From positions 248,001 to 312,000 of the forward strand of contig NZ_BBRJ01000003.1 in NCBI RefSeq assembly GCF_002090095.1: 64,000 nucleotides of DNA, read 5' to 3'. Position 1 is the stretch's first letter. The number at the start of each line of letters is the position of its first letter. Below the pieces are notes generated by a model that was given only the letters and a program-made list of their open reading frames with translations, was not told the origin of the DNA and did no database searches. The stretch is from Demequina sp. NBRC 110053. GTDB lineage: Bacteria > Actinomycetota > Actinomycetes > Actinomycetales > Demequinaceae. Shown in pieces: positions 11,525 to 23,537 of this stretch. The position numbers and the translations under genes were made by a program.

Positions 11525-12655
11525 CTAGGCGAGCCGCACCACGCGCGACCCGACCTCGAACTCGACGAGCGCATCGGCGTTGGGCTGTTCGCACAGCCCA
11601 GGGAAGGTCGGCACGGCGATGTGCCCGTCCTCGATCGCGAACGGCGTGGTGAGGTCCCGCTCGTAGAACCGCGCAGACCCCGAGATGTCGCCTGGCAGCG
11701 TGAAGCCTGGGAGCGCGGCCAGGGCCGCGTTCGCGCCGCGCGCCAGTCCCGTCTCGAGCATGCCGCCGCACCACACGGCAGTGCCGTGCGCGCGCGCGAG
11801 ATCGTGGATGCGCACGGACTCGAGGTAGCCGCCCACCCGCGAGGGCTTGATGTTGATGACGGCCGCGGCGCCCAGCGCTATGGCGTCCGCGGCGGAGGCG
11901 GCAGACACCACTGACTCGTCGAGGCACATGGGCGTGGACATGAGGCGCGCGAGCTCGGCGTGCTGGCGGATGTCATCCTCCGCGAGGGGCTGCTCGATCA
12001 GCAGCAGGTCGAAGGCGTCGAGGCGGCGCAGCAGTGCGGCGTCCACCAGCGTGTAGGCGGCGTTCGCGTCGACCTGGAGTGGGACGTCGGGGTGGGCCTC
12101 GCGCACGGCGCGCACGGGCTCGATGTCCCAGCCGGGCTGGATCTTGAGCTTGACGCGCTGGTAGCCCTCGTCGACGTAGCGCCGCACGACGTCGAGCAGC
12201 GCCGGGATCGAGTCCTGGATGCCCACGGACACGCCCGAGGGGACGCGGTCGCGCGTCGCCCCCAGGTAGGTGGCGAAGCTCGTCCCTGCCGCCTTCAGCT
12301 GCGCGTCGAGCACGGCGGCCTCGAGCGCAGCCTTGGCCATGCGGTGGCCGACGACGGCCTCGAGGTGGGCGCCCACCGTCTCCGCCGTGAGGGCGCCGTC
12401 CCGCTGGGCGGCCGCGAGGCGCGGCAGCAGGAAGCGCTCGGTGACGTCCATCGCGCCGGCCGCATACTCCTCGGAGTACACCGGCTCAGCGAGCGCCCCG
12501 CACTCGCCCCACCCGGTGACCTCGGCGCCGTTCACGCGCGCCGCCACCTCGACCGCGACGAGGGTGCGCGCCGTCTGAGTCGAGAAGGACGTGGTGAAGG
12601 GGGAGACGAGCGGGATGCGCAGCTCGCGCAGCGTGACGTGGTCGATCTGGATCAT
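11525..12655 (-). CDS. Enolase-superfamily N-succinylamino acid racemase / o-succinylbenzoate synthase
   Basis: A 376-aa protein of the OSBS/NSAR family. The catalytic set is complete: KLK at 169-171 (the two acid/base lysines), metal ligands Asp196 (QVDAN), Glu221 (IEQPL) and Asp246 (CLDES), and Lys270 (NIKPSRVGG). The family contains both the menaquinone enzyme MenC and N-succinylamino acid racemases. Here the start overlaps the stop of a GNAT gene by 4 nt, and an M20 peptidase lies upstream. That three-gene set is known from Geobacillus as a D- to L-amino acid pathway. I therefore favour racemase over MenC, without excluding both activities. Confidence 0.85.
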   Translation of the reverse strand: MIQIDHVTLRELRIPLVSPFTTSFSTQTARTLVAVEVAARVNGAEVTGWGECGALAEPVYSEEYAAGAMDVTERFLLPRLAAAQRDGALTAETVGAHLEAVVGHRMAKAALEAAVLDAQLKAAGTSFATYLGATRDRVPSGVSVGIQDSIPALLDVVRRYVDEGYQRVKLKIQPGWDIEPVRAVREAHPDVPLQVDANAAYTLVDAALLRRLDAFDLLLIEQPLAEDDIRQHAELARLMSTPMCLDESVVSAASAADAIALGAAAVINIKPSRVGGYLESVRIHDLARAHGTAVWCGGMLETGLARGANAALAALPGFTLPGDISGSARFYERDLTTPFAIEDGHIAVPTFPGLCEQPNADALVEFEVGSRVVRLA

Positions 12656-13536
12656 GGTCGTCCCAAGAGGTAGTGGTGGTCGTGGAAGCCGGTCACGCGC
12701 CAGCCGCGATCGAGCAGGGGCACCATCGCGCCGCGCACGGCGCCGCGCCAACGGGCGGCGCTCTCAGGGCGCTCACGCCGCAGCGCCTCGATGTCGGGCG
12801 GGACGGCGATGGCGATCTCCGGTGCGCTCGGGTCCGGCACGCGGACGCGGGGGTCGCCGCTGGAGCCCGGCTCGAGGGCCGATGCGCTGGCCGAGTGCCG
12901 CTCGCGGTGGGGCGGTGTCTGATCGCGCGCGACAGCGTCGGGCCGGGCGGCTTCGGTGCTCGCTGCTGGTGGGCGGGTCGGGAGTGGCTTGTCGAGCCGC
13001 CACGCGGCGAGCAGCCGATCGCTCCCCTGCCCCGCATTCACGCCGTCGCTCATCTCGCCATAGAAGTCGACGAGGTACTCGTCGATGTCGACGCCGAGTC
13101 GCTCGATGTTGAACGCCGCGTTGCGGGACACGAGCGGGTCGAAGGTCCAGGTGATGCGGGTGAGCCCGCGCTCGAGAGCCCAGGCACGCTGGTGAAGCTT
13201 CATCGCCATGCCGACGCCGCGCCGCTCGGTGCCCGGCGCGACTCCGGCGACATGGGAGTGGAGCGCCTGGCCCAGCGGCTGGGCGAAGTAGCCGACGCAC
13301 GCGCCCACCATCCGATCGGGCTCTCCGGCGGCGAAGGCACCGGCGACGTAGGCGCCGCTGTGCTCGAGAGCGACCATCAGCGGCGGCTCGATCGTCGGGT
13401 TGCCCCAGATCGCCGTGAGCAGTCGCGCGGCCTGCGCGACCTCGCCGGCACGCAGGGCGCGCACCTCGACCGCGGCGCGGCGGGCTGCGGAATCGGCGTC
13501 GCTGCGCGCTCGTGCGGCGTGCTCGACGGCCATCAT
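12652..13536 (-). CDS. GNAT acyltransferase, likely D-amino acid N-succinyltransferase (COG3375 type)
   Basis: A 294-aa GNAT-fold protein. The acyl-CoA loop ERRGVGMAMK lies near 104-113. It is followed by the COG3375-type segment TFDPLVSRNAAFNIERLG (about 131-148), then a disordered, Pro/Ser-rich stretch (about 195-240) and a C-terminal domain. Homologues beside NSAR genes are succinyl-CoA-dependent D-amino acid N-succinyltransferases. Start and stop overlap the neighbouring genes (ATGA both sides), so the three proteins are made together. The start is ATG-ATG at 13536 or 13533. Acyl donor and substrate are inferred from context. Confidence 0.78.
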   Translation of the reverse strand: MMAVEHAARARSDADSAARRAAVEVRALRAGEVAQAARLLTAIWGNPTIEPPLMVALEHSGAYVAGAFAAGEPDRMVGACVGYFAQPLGQALHSHVAGVAPGTERRGVGMAMKLHQRAWALERGLTRITWTFDPLVSRNAAFNIERLGVDIDEYLVDFYGEMSDGVNAGQGSDRLLAAWRLDKPLPTRPPAASTEAARPDAVARDQTPPHRERHSASASALEPGSSGDPRVRVPDPSAPEIAIAVPPDIEALRRERPESAARWRGAVRGAMVPLLDRGWRVTGFHDHHYLLGRP

Positions 13537-14699
13537 CCTCCCGCCCCCGATGCAGGCAGGCCCAGCAGGTCCTCGACCAGGAGCGCGACCAGCGCCGTCC
13601 GCTGCGCGACATGCTCGATGATCACGTGCTCGTCGTCCGCGTGGGCGCCGCCGCCCACGCCGCCCAGACCGTCGAGCGTCGCGACTCCCAGCCCAGCGGT
13701 GAAGTTGCCGTCGGATGCGCCGCCCACGGCGCACTCGGCGAGGTCCTCGATGTCCGCCGCGGGCGCCACGCGCTGCGCGCGCTCGTACAGCGCGGCCGCC
13801 ATCGCGTGCTCGAGCGGCGGGCGGTTGATCCCGCCCTCCACCGCGATCCGAGCGCCATCGGCGCCGGGGTCGAGCGCCCGCATCGCCGTGTCGACGCGCT
13901 CGAGCTCGGCGGCCGTGCGTGCGCGCACGTCCACATCGACGGATGCCGTGGCCGGCACCGTGTTGAGCGTGGTGCCGATCCGTCCCGAGGTGGGCGTCAC
14001 GGTGGTGCCGATGGCGGCCTTGGACAGCGCCGCGATCGCGTGGATCTGATGCGCGATCTCGACGCCCGCGTTGATGCCGCGCTCGGGCTCGAGGCCCGCA
14101 TGGGCCGCACGGCCCACCGCGGTGACGGTGTACATCGAGGTGCCCTTGCGCTCGGTCTTGAGCGCGCCGCCCGGTCCGGACGCCTCGAGCACCAGCACCG
14201 CATCCGCGTGGCGCGCCTCGTCCTCGAGCAGGTCGCGCGAGCGCGTGGACCCCGTCTCCTCGTCGCCGGTGACGAGCAGCGTCACGCCGGCCACCGCATC
14301 GGCGCCATGGCGGTGGGCGAGCGCGGCGAGGGCGTGGGTCGCCTGCACGAGGCCGATCGCCATGTCGAAGCACCCGGGGCCGCGCAGGACTCCGTCCTCC
14401 ATCGAGAACGGCAGGCGCTCCAGGGATCCGAGCGGCCAGACCGTGTCGTGGTGGCCGAGCAGCAGCACGCGCGTGGGGCCGCCGCCCCAGCGCAGGGTGG
14501 TCGCGCCATCCACGGTGATGCGCTGCGGGTCTGCTGGCAGGCCCGCCTCCGCGAGGCGAGCGCCGAGGACCTCGGCCGTGACATCGGCGCTGCGGGCGTT
14601 CGCCTCGGCGTCCTCGGACGGCGACTCGCACTCGATCAGGCGGCGCACGTCCTCGAGCATCGCTGGCAGTCGAGCCTGGCAGTCGTCGAGCAGGGTCAC
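13533..14699 (-). CDS. M20 family metallopeptidase, likely N-succinyl-L-amino acid desuccinylase
   Basis: A 388-aa dinuclear zinc amidohydrolase like carboxypeptidase G2. Metal and catalytic residues are in place: GHHDTV (His83, Asp85), bridging Asp112 in GCFDMAIG, the general-base pair Glu147-Glu148 in TGDEETG, Glu172 in VLEAS, and a C-terminal His in GGGAHADDEH. It is the first gene of the M20-GNAT-racemase operon. Its likely job is irreversible hydrolysis of the N-succinyl-L-amino acid made by the racemase. The start is GTG. The 238 bp upstream to argH (14700-14937) hold no recognisable gene. Confidence 0.85.
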   Translation of the reverse strand: MTLLDDCQARLPAMLEDVRRLIECESPSEDAEANARSADVTAEVLGARLAEAGLPADPQRITVDGATTLRWGGGPTRVLLLGHHDTVWPLGSLERLPFSMEDGVLRGPGCFDMAIGLVQATHALAALAHRHGADAVAGVTLLVTGDEETGSTRSRDLLEDEARHADAVLVLEASGPGGALKTERKGTSMYTVTAVGRAAHAGLEPERGINAGVEIAHQIHAIAALSKAAIGTTVTPTSGRIGTTLNTVPATASVDVDVRARTAAELERVDTAMRALDPGADGARIAVEGGINRPPLEHAMAAALYERAQRVAPAADIEDLAECAVGGASDGNFTAGLGVATLDGLGGVGGGAHADDEHVIIEHVAQRTALVALLVEDLLGLPASGAGG

Positions 14700-14937
14700 C
14701 GTGCCATCGTGTCAGATGCTCCGTGTCCGACGTGTTTCACGGCCGCGGCGCTCAGCCACCATCAGGTGACGGAGCACACCTGAAGGCGACGGCCAGCCAT
14801 CTGGACGCCGGGGGGCGACGGGGCCGGGCGCCAAGCGGGCTTGCTGCGCCGAGAATCTCCTCATGCGGCGCGCCGGTGGGCCGAGAACGACACTCACTGC
14901 CTCATAGGGCGCTCAGGCAGGAGGGTGTGGTGGGGGG

Positions 14938-17588
<2,651 letters not shown>

Positions 17589-17637
17589 GTGTGTTGCTTC
17601 CTTCTGCCTTGTGGTCACTTCTGGTGTCGAAGAGGTG

Positions 17638-18129
17638 TCAGTGGTGCGCAGCGCGCGCCGCTCGGTCGAGGAACTTCTGGGCGAGCCGCAGGCCCCCATC
17701 CGGCTCGCGGGTGATGATCATGAGCGTGTCGTCGCCGGCGACGGTGCCGACGATGTCCCCGTCGTCGTGGCTGTCGATCGCGCTCGCGAGGTACTGCGCG
17801 GCGCCAGACGGAGTGCGGATGACCGTCAGGTTCGCGGAGCCGTCGGCGCTGAACAGCAGCTCGCCGCACAGCCGGGTGAGGCGCTGCTCGGTGTCCTCGC
17901 CGGCGGACATCGTCTCGCTGGTCGCGTACACGTGACCGCCGTGCACGCCGCGCACCTTCACCGCGCCGATATCGACCAGGTCGCGCGACAGCGTCGCCTG
18001 GGTGACGGTAATCCCCTGCGCCTCCAGGCGCACGGCGAGCTCGCCCTGCGAGTGGATGGGCTCGGCCTCGATCAGGCGCCGGATGAGCGCCTGGCGCGCT
18101 GCCTTGGTCGCGGGGATCGTCTGGGTCAT
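17638..18129 (-). CDS. argR: Arginine repressor
   Basis: A 163-aa repressor. The N-terminal winged helix-turn-helix includes the conserved TQATLSRDL. The C-terminal hexamerisation and arginine-binding domain includes [12 protein letters not shown]. With bound arginine, ArgR hexamers bind 18-bp ARG boxes; a tandem pair lies at the argC start. The ATG at 18129 overlaps the argF stop by one base (TGATG). A GTG one codon upstream is an alternative. Being inside the operon it controls makes its synthesis autoregulated. Confidence 0.95.
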   Translation of the reverse strand: MTQTIPATKAARQALIRRLIEAEPIHSQGELAVRLEAQGITVTQATLSRDLVDIGAVKVRGVHGGHVYATSETMSAGEDTEQRLTRLCGELLFSADGSANLTVIRTPSGAAQYLASAIDSHDDGDIVGTVAGDDTLMIITREPDGGLRLAQKFLDRAARAAHH

Positions 18130-19058
18130 CACCGCTCCACCAGCCAGCTCAGCACCGCCTTCTGGGCGTGCAGGCGGTACTCGGCCTCAAGCCACACGAG
18201 CGACTGCTCGCCGTCGAGGACCGATGCGGTGATCTCCTTGCCGCGGTAGGCGGGCAGGCAGTGCAGCACGTGGGCGCCAGGGGCGGCGAGCTCGAGCGAG
18301 CGCGCGTTCACCTGGTAGGGCGAGAACGCCGCCTCGCGCTCGGCCTTCTGGGCCTCGTCTCCCATGGACACCCACGTGTCCGTGGCGATGATGTCCGCGC
18401 CGCTGACGGCGTCATCGGCGCTGTGGGTCACGGTGACCGAGCCGCCGGTGGACTCGGCGATCTGCTCGGCCTTGGCGACCACCTCGGCGTCGGGCAGGTA
18501 GCCGTCCGGGGTGCCGATGCGCACGTGCAGGCCGGCGGTCGCCCCGCCCAGCAGATAGCTCTGCGCCATGTTGTTGGCCCCGTCCCCCACGTACGCGAGG
18601 TCGAGCCCGGCAAGGGCGCCCACGCCGCCCCGCGCATCGGCGACCGCGGCGAGATCCGCGAGGATCTGGCACGGGTGGAAGGAGTCGGTGAGCGCGTTGA
18701 TGACCGGCACCGACGAGTGCGCCGCCATCTCCTCGATCAGGCGCTGGCCGTACGTGCGCCACACGATCGCGCTGACCTGCCGCTCGAGCACACGCGCGGT
18801 GTCAGCGACGGACTCGCCGCGGCCCATCTGCGAGGTGCCGGTGTCGAGCACGAGCGGGTAGCCCCCGAGCTCCGCGACTCCCGCCGAGAACGACACCCTC
18901 GTGCGGGTCGAGTGCTTGTCGAAGATGATCGCGACGGCCTTAGGGCCGACGAAGGGCTGGACCTTGTAGCGATCGGCCCTCAGCTCGAGGGCGAGCTCGA
19001 GCACCTCGCGCTGCTCGGTGGGGCTGAGGTCGTCGTCGCGCAGCAGATGCCGGGTCAT
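18129..19058 (-). CDS. argF: Ornithine carbamoyltransferase
   Basis: A 309-aa enzyme that makes citrulline from ornithine and carbamoyl phosphate. Carbamoyl phosphate loop STRTRVSF is at about 50-57 and FHPCQILADL near 127-136. The ornithine/catalytic HCLPAYRGKE motif lies near the C-terminus. It is the anabolic type, as expected in an arg operon. The ATG overlaps the argD stop by 4 nt, and its own stop overlaps the argR start. Confidence 0.96.
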   Translation of the reverse strand: MTRHLLRDDDLSPTEQREVLELALELRADRYKVQPFVGPKAVAIIFDKHSTRTRVSFSAGVAELGGYPLVLDTGTSQMGRGESVADTARVLERQVSAIVWRTYGQRLIEEMAAHSSVPVINALTDSFHPCQILADLAAVADARGGVGALAGLDLAYVGDGANNMAQSYLLGGATAGLHVRIGTPDGYLPDAEVVAKAEQIAESTGGSVTVTHSADDAVSGADIIATDTWVSMGDEAQKAEREAAFSPYQVNARSLELAAPGAHVLHCLPAYRGKEITASVLDGEQSLVWLEAEYRLHAQKAVLSWLVER

Positions 19059-20311
19059 GGCGTGCCTCCGTCGCTCGCCGACTCCGCGGCCAGGGGATGC
19101 GCCTCAAAATGGCCCTCGAGCCACGTCAGGAAGGTGTCGGCCTCGGCGGTCGTGAGCGTGAGCGCCGGGATGAGTCGCAGCGTGTCGGGCGACGGCGGGT
19201 TGACGATGAAGCCCGCCGCGACCGCCGCCTGGGCGATCTCAGCGGACTGGGGCGCCGCCAGGCCCACGCCGAGCATGAGCCCCTCGCCGCGCACCTCGAC
19301 CACGCCGTCCATCGCCTCGAGGCGCTCGCGGAGGTGAGCGCCCACCGCCTTGACGTTGGCGATGAGGTCCTCGTCCTCGATGACCCGCAGCGTCGCGAGC
19401 GCCGCCGCTGCCGCGAGCGCATTGCCGCCGAAGGTCGTGCCGTGCTCCCCCTTGCCGAGCATCGCGCCTGGCCCGTCGCCGAAGGCGACGAGCGCGCCGA
19501 TGGGGAACCCGCCGCCCAGGCCCTTCGCGAGCGTCATGACGTCCGGCTGGATGCCGTGCAGCTGGTGGGCGAACCACGCGCCCGTGCGGGCCACGCCGGT
19601 CTGGACCTCGTCGAGGATCAGCAGCGCATCATGGCGCCGGGTGAGCGTCCGCGCGAGCGCCAGGTAGGCGTGCGAGAGGGGGATCACGCCGGCCTCGCCC
19701 TGGATGGGCTCGACGACGATCGCCGACAGGTCGGCCGCGTGCTCCGTGACGGCGGCCCGCAGCGCCTCCTCGTCGTTCGGCGGCACGAACACGACGTCGC
19801 CGATGAGGGGCGCGAACGGAGCGCGGTACGCCTCCTTGTGCGTCAGCGCCAGCGCACCCGTCGAGCGGCCATGGAAGCCGCCCTCGAGCGCGATGATGGT
19901 GCCCTTGCCGGTCTTGCGGGCCATCTTGATGGCGGCCTCGTTGGCCTCCGTGCCGGAGTTCGCGAAGAACACCCGCGAGCCGGACGGCGCATGGGCGAGG
20001 TCGAGCAGCCTCTCGGCGAGCGCGATCTGCGGCTCCGTGGCGAAGAAGTTCGAGGTGTGCGACAGCGTGGCCGCCTGCGAGGCGATCGCCTCGACCCAGG
20101 CGGGGTGGCCGTGGCCGAGCGCGTTGACCGCGATGCCGCCCAGCAGGTCGAGGTAGCGATTGCCGTCGGCGTCCCAGACGTACGAGCCCTCTCCCCTGGT
20201 GAGCACGCGCATCGGCACCCCGAAGGTGCCCATGATCGCGTGACTGTAGCGCTGGAGGTCGACCGCACCCTTCTCGAGGCCCGCCTCCCCGTGATTCGAC
20301 AGATCGGTCAT
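19055..20311 (-). CDS. argD: Acetylornithine aminotransferase
   Basis: A 418-aa class III PLP-dependent aminotransferase that converts N-acetylglutamate semialdehyde to N-acetylornithine. NSGTEANEAAIK (cofactor phosphate region) and LILDEVQTGVARTG (Asp that pairs with the PLP ring) are present. The PLP lysine lies in TLAKGLGGGFPIGA. The ATG at 20311 is used; a longer open frame upstream is a shadow of argB. It starts 1 nt after argB ends. Confidence 0.96.
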   Translation of the reverse strand: MTDLSNHGEAGLEKGAVDLQRYSHAIMGTFGVPMRVLTRGEGSYVWDADGNRYLDLLGGIAVNALGHGHPAWVEAIASQAATLSHTSNFFATEPQIALAERLLDLAHAPSGSRVFFANSGTEANEAAIKMARKTGKGTIIALEGGFHGRSTGALALTHKEAYRAPFAPLIGDVVFVPPNDEEALRAAVTEHAADLSAIVVEPIQGEAGVIPLSHAYLALARTLTRRHDALLILDEVQTGVARTGAWFAHQLHGIQPDVMTLAKGLGGGFPIGALVAFGDGPGAMLGKGEHGTTFGGNALAAAAALATLRVIEDEDLIANVKAVGAHLRERLEAMDGVVEVRGEGLMLGVGLAAPQSAEIAQAAVAAGFIVNPPSPDTLRLIPALTLTTAEADTFLTWLEGHFEAHPLAAESASDGGTP

Positions 20312-20312
20312 G

Positions 20313-21230
20313 TCAGCCCCACAGGTCCACGTCGTCCGGCCGGACCATGGTGCCGATTCCGGAGGTGGTGAAGATCTCGGACAGCAGCGAGTGCTGCTCG
20401 CGCCCGTCGACGATGTGCGCCTGGGGCACGCCGCCGCGCACGGCCCGCAGGCAGGCCTCCATCTTGGGCACCATGCCGGAGGCGAGGGACGGCAGCAGCT
20501 TCTCGACGTCGGTCGCATGGATGCGTCGCACGAGCGAGTCGCGGTCGGGCCAGTTCGCGTATAGACCCTCGACGTCGGTGAGCATGATGAGCTTGCGTGC
20601 GCGCAGGGCGACGGCGATCGCCGCCGCGGCGGTGTCCGCGTTGACGTTGAGCACCGTCGTCGGGTCGTCCATGTCGGGCGCGACGGTGCTGACCACGGGG
20701 ATGCGACCGGCGGCGATGATGTCCTCGACGGCCGCGGGGTTGACCTTGATGACGTCGCCGACCTGGCCGACGTCGACGAGCTTGCCGTCGATCTCGGCGT
20801 GGCGACGCTTGGCCTGCAGCAGGCCCGCGTCCTCGCCCGACAGGCCCACCGCGAGCGGGCCGTGGTCGTTGATGAGGCCGACGAGCTCGCGCGACACCGA
20901 GCCGGTGAGGACCATGCGCACCACGTCCATCGCCTCGGGCGTGGTCACGCGCAGGCCGCCCCTGAACTCGGACTCGATGCCCAGCTTGTTCAGCATCTCG
21001 GAGATCTGGGGGCCGCCGCCGTGCACGACGACGGGGAACAGGCCCAGCAGCCGCAGGTGCACGATGTCCTGGGCGAAGGCCGCCTTCAGGGTGTCGTCGA
21101 TCATGGCGTTGCCGCCGTACTTGATCACGACGGTCGCGCCCTTGAAGGACTCGATCCACGGCATCGCGTCGATGAGGACGCCCACCTTCTGGGAGGGCGT
21201 CAGGTCGGGATAGTCGAAGTCATGAGTCAT
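20313..21230 (-). CDS. argB: Acetylglutamate kinase
   Basis: A 305-aa amino acid kinase-family enzyme that phosphorylates N-acetylglutamate. Conserved parts are [10 protein letters not shown] (ATP phosphate loop), [10 protein letters not shown] (acetylglutamate loop), [14 protein letters not shown] and the Lys in [14 protein letters not shown]. In arg operons with argJ this is usually the arginine-inhibited step. The ATG at 21230 overlaps the argJ stop by 4 nt. A much longer frame through this region is a shadow. Confidence 0.96.
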   Translation of the reverse strand: MTHDFDYPDLTPSQKVGVLIDAMPWIESFKGATVVIKYGGNAMIDDTLKAAFAQDIVHLRLLGLFPVVVHGGGPQISEMLNKLGIESEFRGGLRVTTPEAMDVVRMVLTGSVSRELVGLINDHGPLAVGLSGEDAGLLQAKRRHAEIDGKLVDVGQVGDVIKVNPAAVEDIIAAGRIPVVSTVAPDMDDPTTVLNVNADTAAAAIAVALRARKLIMLTDVEGLYANWPDRDSLVRRIHATDVEKLLPSLASGMVPKMEACLRAVRGGVPQAHIVDGREQHSLLSEIFTTSGIGTMVRPDDVDLWG

Positions 21231-22402
21231 GAGGAGTACGCGCTGTTCTCGTGGACGTAGTCGTGGGTGAGGTCGTTGGTCCAGACCGTGGCGGACGCGA
21301 CGCCCGCCTTGAGGTCGACCACCACGTGCACCTCGCGGCCGCTCAGGTCGACGAGGTCGCGATCGTCCCCCACGCCGGCGTCGCGGCACACCTGGACGCC
21401 GTTGACGGAGACGTCGATGGTGCGGGGGTCGAAGGGCGCCACCGACTCCGGCACGGTGCCGGCGGCGGAGATGATGCGGCCCCAGTTGGGGTCGTTGCCG
21501 AAGATCGCCGTCTTGAAGAGGTTGGAGCGGGTGATGGCCCTCGCGACCGCCTCCGCGGCGGCCTCGGTGGTCGCGTGCTCGACGGTCACGGCGATGTCGT
21601 GCGCCGCTCCCTCCGCGTCCGCGACCAGCTGGCGGGACAGGCTCGCCAGGACATCGGTCAGCTCGGCCTCGAAGGCGCTCGCCTCGGGAGAGGCGCCGCT
21701 GGCGCCCGAGGCCATCAGCAGGACCGTGTCGTTGGTCGACATGCAGCCGTCGGAGTCGACCCGGTTGAGGGTCCGGGACACGGCTGATGCGAGGGCCGCC
21801 TTGGCCGTGGCGGCGTCGATCTGGGCGTCGGTCGTCACGACGCACAGCATGGTCGCCATGCCAGGGGCGAGCATGCCTGCACCCTTCGCCATGCCGCCGA
21901 CGGTCCAGCCGTCGCGGCCCGCGACGGCGGTCTTCGCGACGGAGTCGGTGGTCATGATGCCCTCGGCGGCGTCCTGGCCGCCGTCCGCGCTCAGCGTGCC
22001 CACCGCAGCTTCCGCGCCGGCGAGCAGCGTGTCCATGGGCAGGCGAATGCCGATGAGTCCCGTCGAGCACACGGCGACGTCTCCCGCGCCGACGTCGCGG
22101 CCGGTGGCCTGGAGCGCGCCCGCAAGGTGCTCGGCGGTGCGATGCGTGTCCGTGAAGCCCTCTGGCCCCGTGCACGCGTTCGCGCCGCCCGAGTTGAGGA
22201 TCACGGCGTCTACCCGGCCGTCAGAGGCGACCTCGCGCGACCACGTGACGGGCGCCGCCTCGATGCGGTTGGTGGTGAAGACGCCGGCGGCGACTTTGGA
22301 CGGGCCGTCGTTCACGACGACGGTGACGTCCTTGGCGCCGGTGCTCTTGATGCCGGCGGCGACCCCGGCGGCGACGAAGCCCTGTGCGGCGGTGACGCTC
22401 AC
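21227..22402 (-). CDS. argJ: Bifunctional glutamate N-acetyltransferase / ornithine acetyltransferase
   Basis: A 391-aa Ntn-like enzyme that recycles the acetyl group from acetylornithine to glutamate. It cuts itself into two chains before the conserved threonine in the [17 protein letters not shown] segment. The scissile Ala-Thr bond is present. NDPNWGRI near the C-terminus is also diagnostic. The GTG at 22402 overlaps the argC stop (GTGA). Presence of argJ means the pathway is cyclic. Whether ArgJ also makes acetylglutamate de novo cannot be decided here. Confidence 0.95.
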   Translation of the reverse strand: MSVTAAQGFVAAGVAAGIKSTGAKDVTVVVNDGPSKVAAGVFTTNRIEAAPVTWSREVASDGRVDAVILNSGGANACTGPEGFTDTHRTAEHLAGALQATGRDVGAGDVAVCSTGLIGIRLPMDTLLAGAEAAVGTLSADGGQDAAEGIMTTDSVAKTAVAGRDGWTVGGMAKGAGMLAPGMATMLCVVTTDAQIDAATAKAALASAVSRTLNRVDSDGCMSTNDTVLLMASGASGASPEASAFEAELTDVLASLSRQLVADAEGAAHDIAVTVEHATTEAAAEAVARAITRSNLFKTAIFGNDPNWGRIISAAGTVPESVAPFDPRTIDVSVNGVQVCRDAGVGDDRDLVDLSGREVHVVVDLKAGVASATVWTNDLTHDYVHENSAYSS

Positions 22403-23442
22403 GGCGCGACTCCCAGCGTCTGCAGGCCCGTGGTCTCCTCGACCCCGAGCGCGAGGTTCATCGACTGCAGGGCCGCCCCGGCGGTGCCCTTGACGAGGTT
22501 GTCGATGGCGCTGATGACGACCACGCGGCCGGCCTTCTGGTCGACGGCGACCTGCACGAGGCAGGTGTTCGCGCCAAGCGTCGCCGCGGTCGTCGGCCAC
22601 TGGCCCTCCGGCAGCAGGTGGACGAAGGGCTCGTTCTCGTAGGCGGCCTCCCACGCGGCACGCACCTGCGCGGCATCGGCACCCGAGGCGAGGGGTGCCG
22701 TCACGGTCGCGAGGATGCCGCGTGCCATCGGCACGAGGGTGGGCGTGAAGCTGATGGTCACGTCCTCGCCGCCCGCGCTGGTGAGGTTCTGCACGATCTC
22801 CGGGATGTGGCGGTGCACTCCCCCGACGCCGTACGGGCTCGCCGCGCCCAGACCCTCGGAGGCGAGCAGATGGGTGGCGAGCTTCTTGCCCGCTCCGGAG
22901 TATCCGTTGGCGAGCACCGCGACGATGTCTGTCGGGTCGACGACGCCGGCCGCGACGCCGGGCTGGAGGGCGAGGGTGACGGCCGTGACGTTGCAGCCAG
23001 GAACGGCGATGCGACGCGATCCTGGCAGGTTGTCCCGTTGGTGGCCGCCTGGCGTGATGAGCTCGGGCATGCCGTACGGCCACGTCCCGGCGTGCTCGCC
23101 GCCGTAGTACTCCGCCCATGCCTCCGCGCTCGCGAGGCGGTGGTCGGCGCCGCAGTCGATCACGAGCGTCTCGGGAGGCAGCTGAGCGGCGATCTCGCCG
23201 CTCGCTCCGTGCGGGAGGGCCAGCACGACGACGTCGTGCCCGGCGAGCGTCTCGGCGCTCGTCTCCACGATGGTGCGGTCGGCGAGCGATCGCAGGTGCG
23301 GCTGGTGCACCCCCACGAGGTCACCCGCCGATGAGTGCGCGGTGAGGGCGCCGAACTCGACGTCGGGGTGCTCGCTGAACACCCGCAGCACCTCGCCGCC
23401 CACGTAGCCGGACGCTCCAGAGACAGCCACAGAGATCGTCAT
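22399..23442 (-). CDS. argC: N-acetyl-gamma-glutamyl-phosphate reductase
   Basis: A 347-aa NADPH-dependent reductase and first gene of the operon. The Rossmann loop is [10 protein letters not shown] near the N-terminus. The catalytic cysteine is in the [13 protein letters not shown] segment and HRHIPEI lies further on. I chose ATG 23442 ([12 protein letters not shown]) over ATG 23448. A TATAGT -10 box ends 7 nt upstream of it, which predicts a leaderless transcript, and two ARG boxes cover this start. Confidence 0.96.
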   Translation of the reverse strand: MTISVAVSGASGYVGGEVLRVFSEHPDVEFGALTAHSSAGDLVGVHQPHLRSLADRTIVETSAETLAGHDVVVLALPHGASGEIAAQLPPETLVIDCGADHRLASAEAWAEYYGGEHAGTWPYGMPELITPGGHQRDNLPGSRRIAVPGCNVTAVTLALQPGVAAGVVDPTDIVAVLANGYSGAGKKLATHLLASEGLGAASPYGVGGVHRHIPEIVQNLTSAGGEDVTISFTPTLVPMARGILATVTAPLASGADAAQVRAAWEAAYENEPFVHLLPEGQWPTTAATLGANTCLVQVAVDQKAGRVVVISAIDNLVKGTAGAALQSMNLALGVEETTGLQTLGVAP

Positions 23443-23480
23443 GTGCATAACTATACACAGATTTGCATGCGACCATGCGG
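23442..23480 (-). promoter_or_regulatory. argC promoter with tandem ARG boxes
   Basis: Box 1, TGTGCATAACTATACACA (23442-23459), matches its reverse complement at 14 of 18 positions. Box 2, TTGCATGCGACCATGCGG (23463-23480), has GCATG and CATGC arms 4 bp apart. The gap between boxes is 3 bp, the classic spacing for ArgR operators. Box 1 covers the -10 TATAGT (complement of 23450-23455) and touches the argC start codon. ArgR binding would therefore block RNA polymerase directly. No good -35 box was seen. Confidence 0.8.
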
Positions 23481-23537
23481 CGGGTCGTGCGTGCGCATCG
23501 GCGCCGAGACTCGAAGCAACCATGACACCATGGCGAG

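Noticed and set aside
12652-14631. 659-aa minus-strand frame across the M20 and GNAT genes
   Set aside because: Only its last 294 residues (from 13536) are real; the rest is an Arg-rich shadow of the M20 gene in another frame.
20313-22175. 620-aa frame through argB and argJ
   Set aside because: Only the argB part from 21230 is real; the N-terminal half is out of frame with argJ and is Arg/Gly-rich noise.
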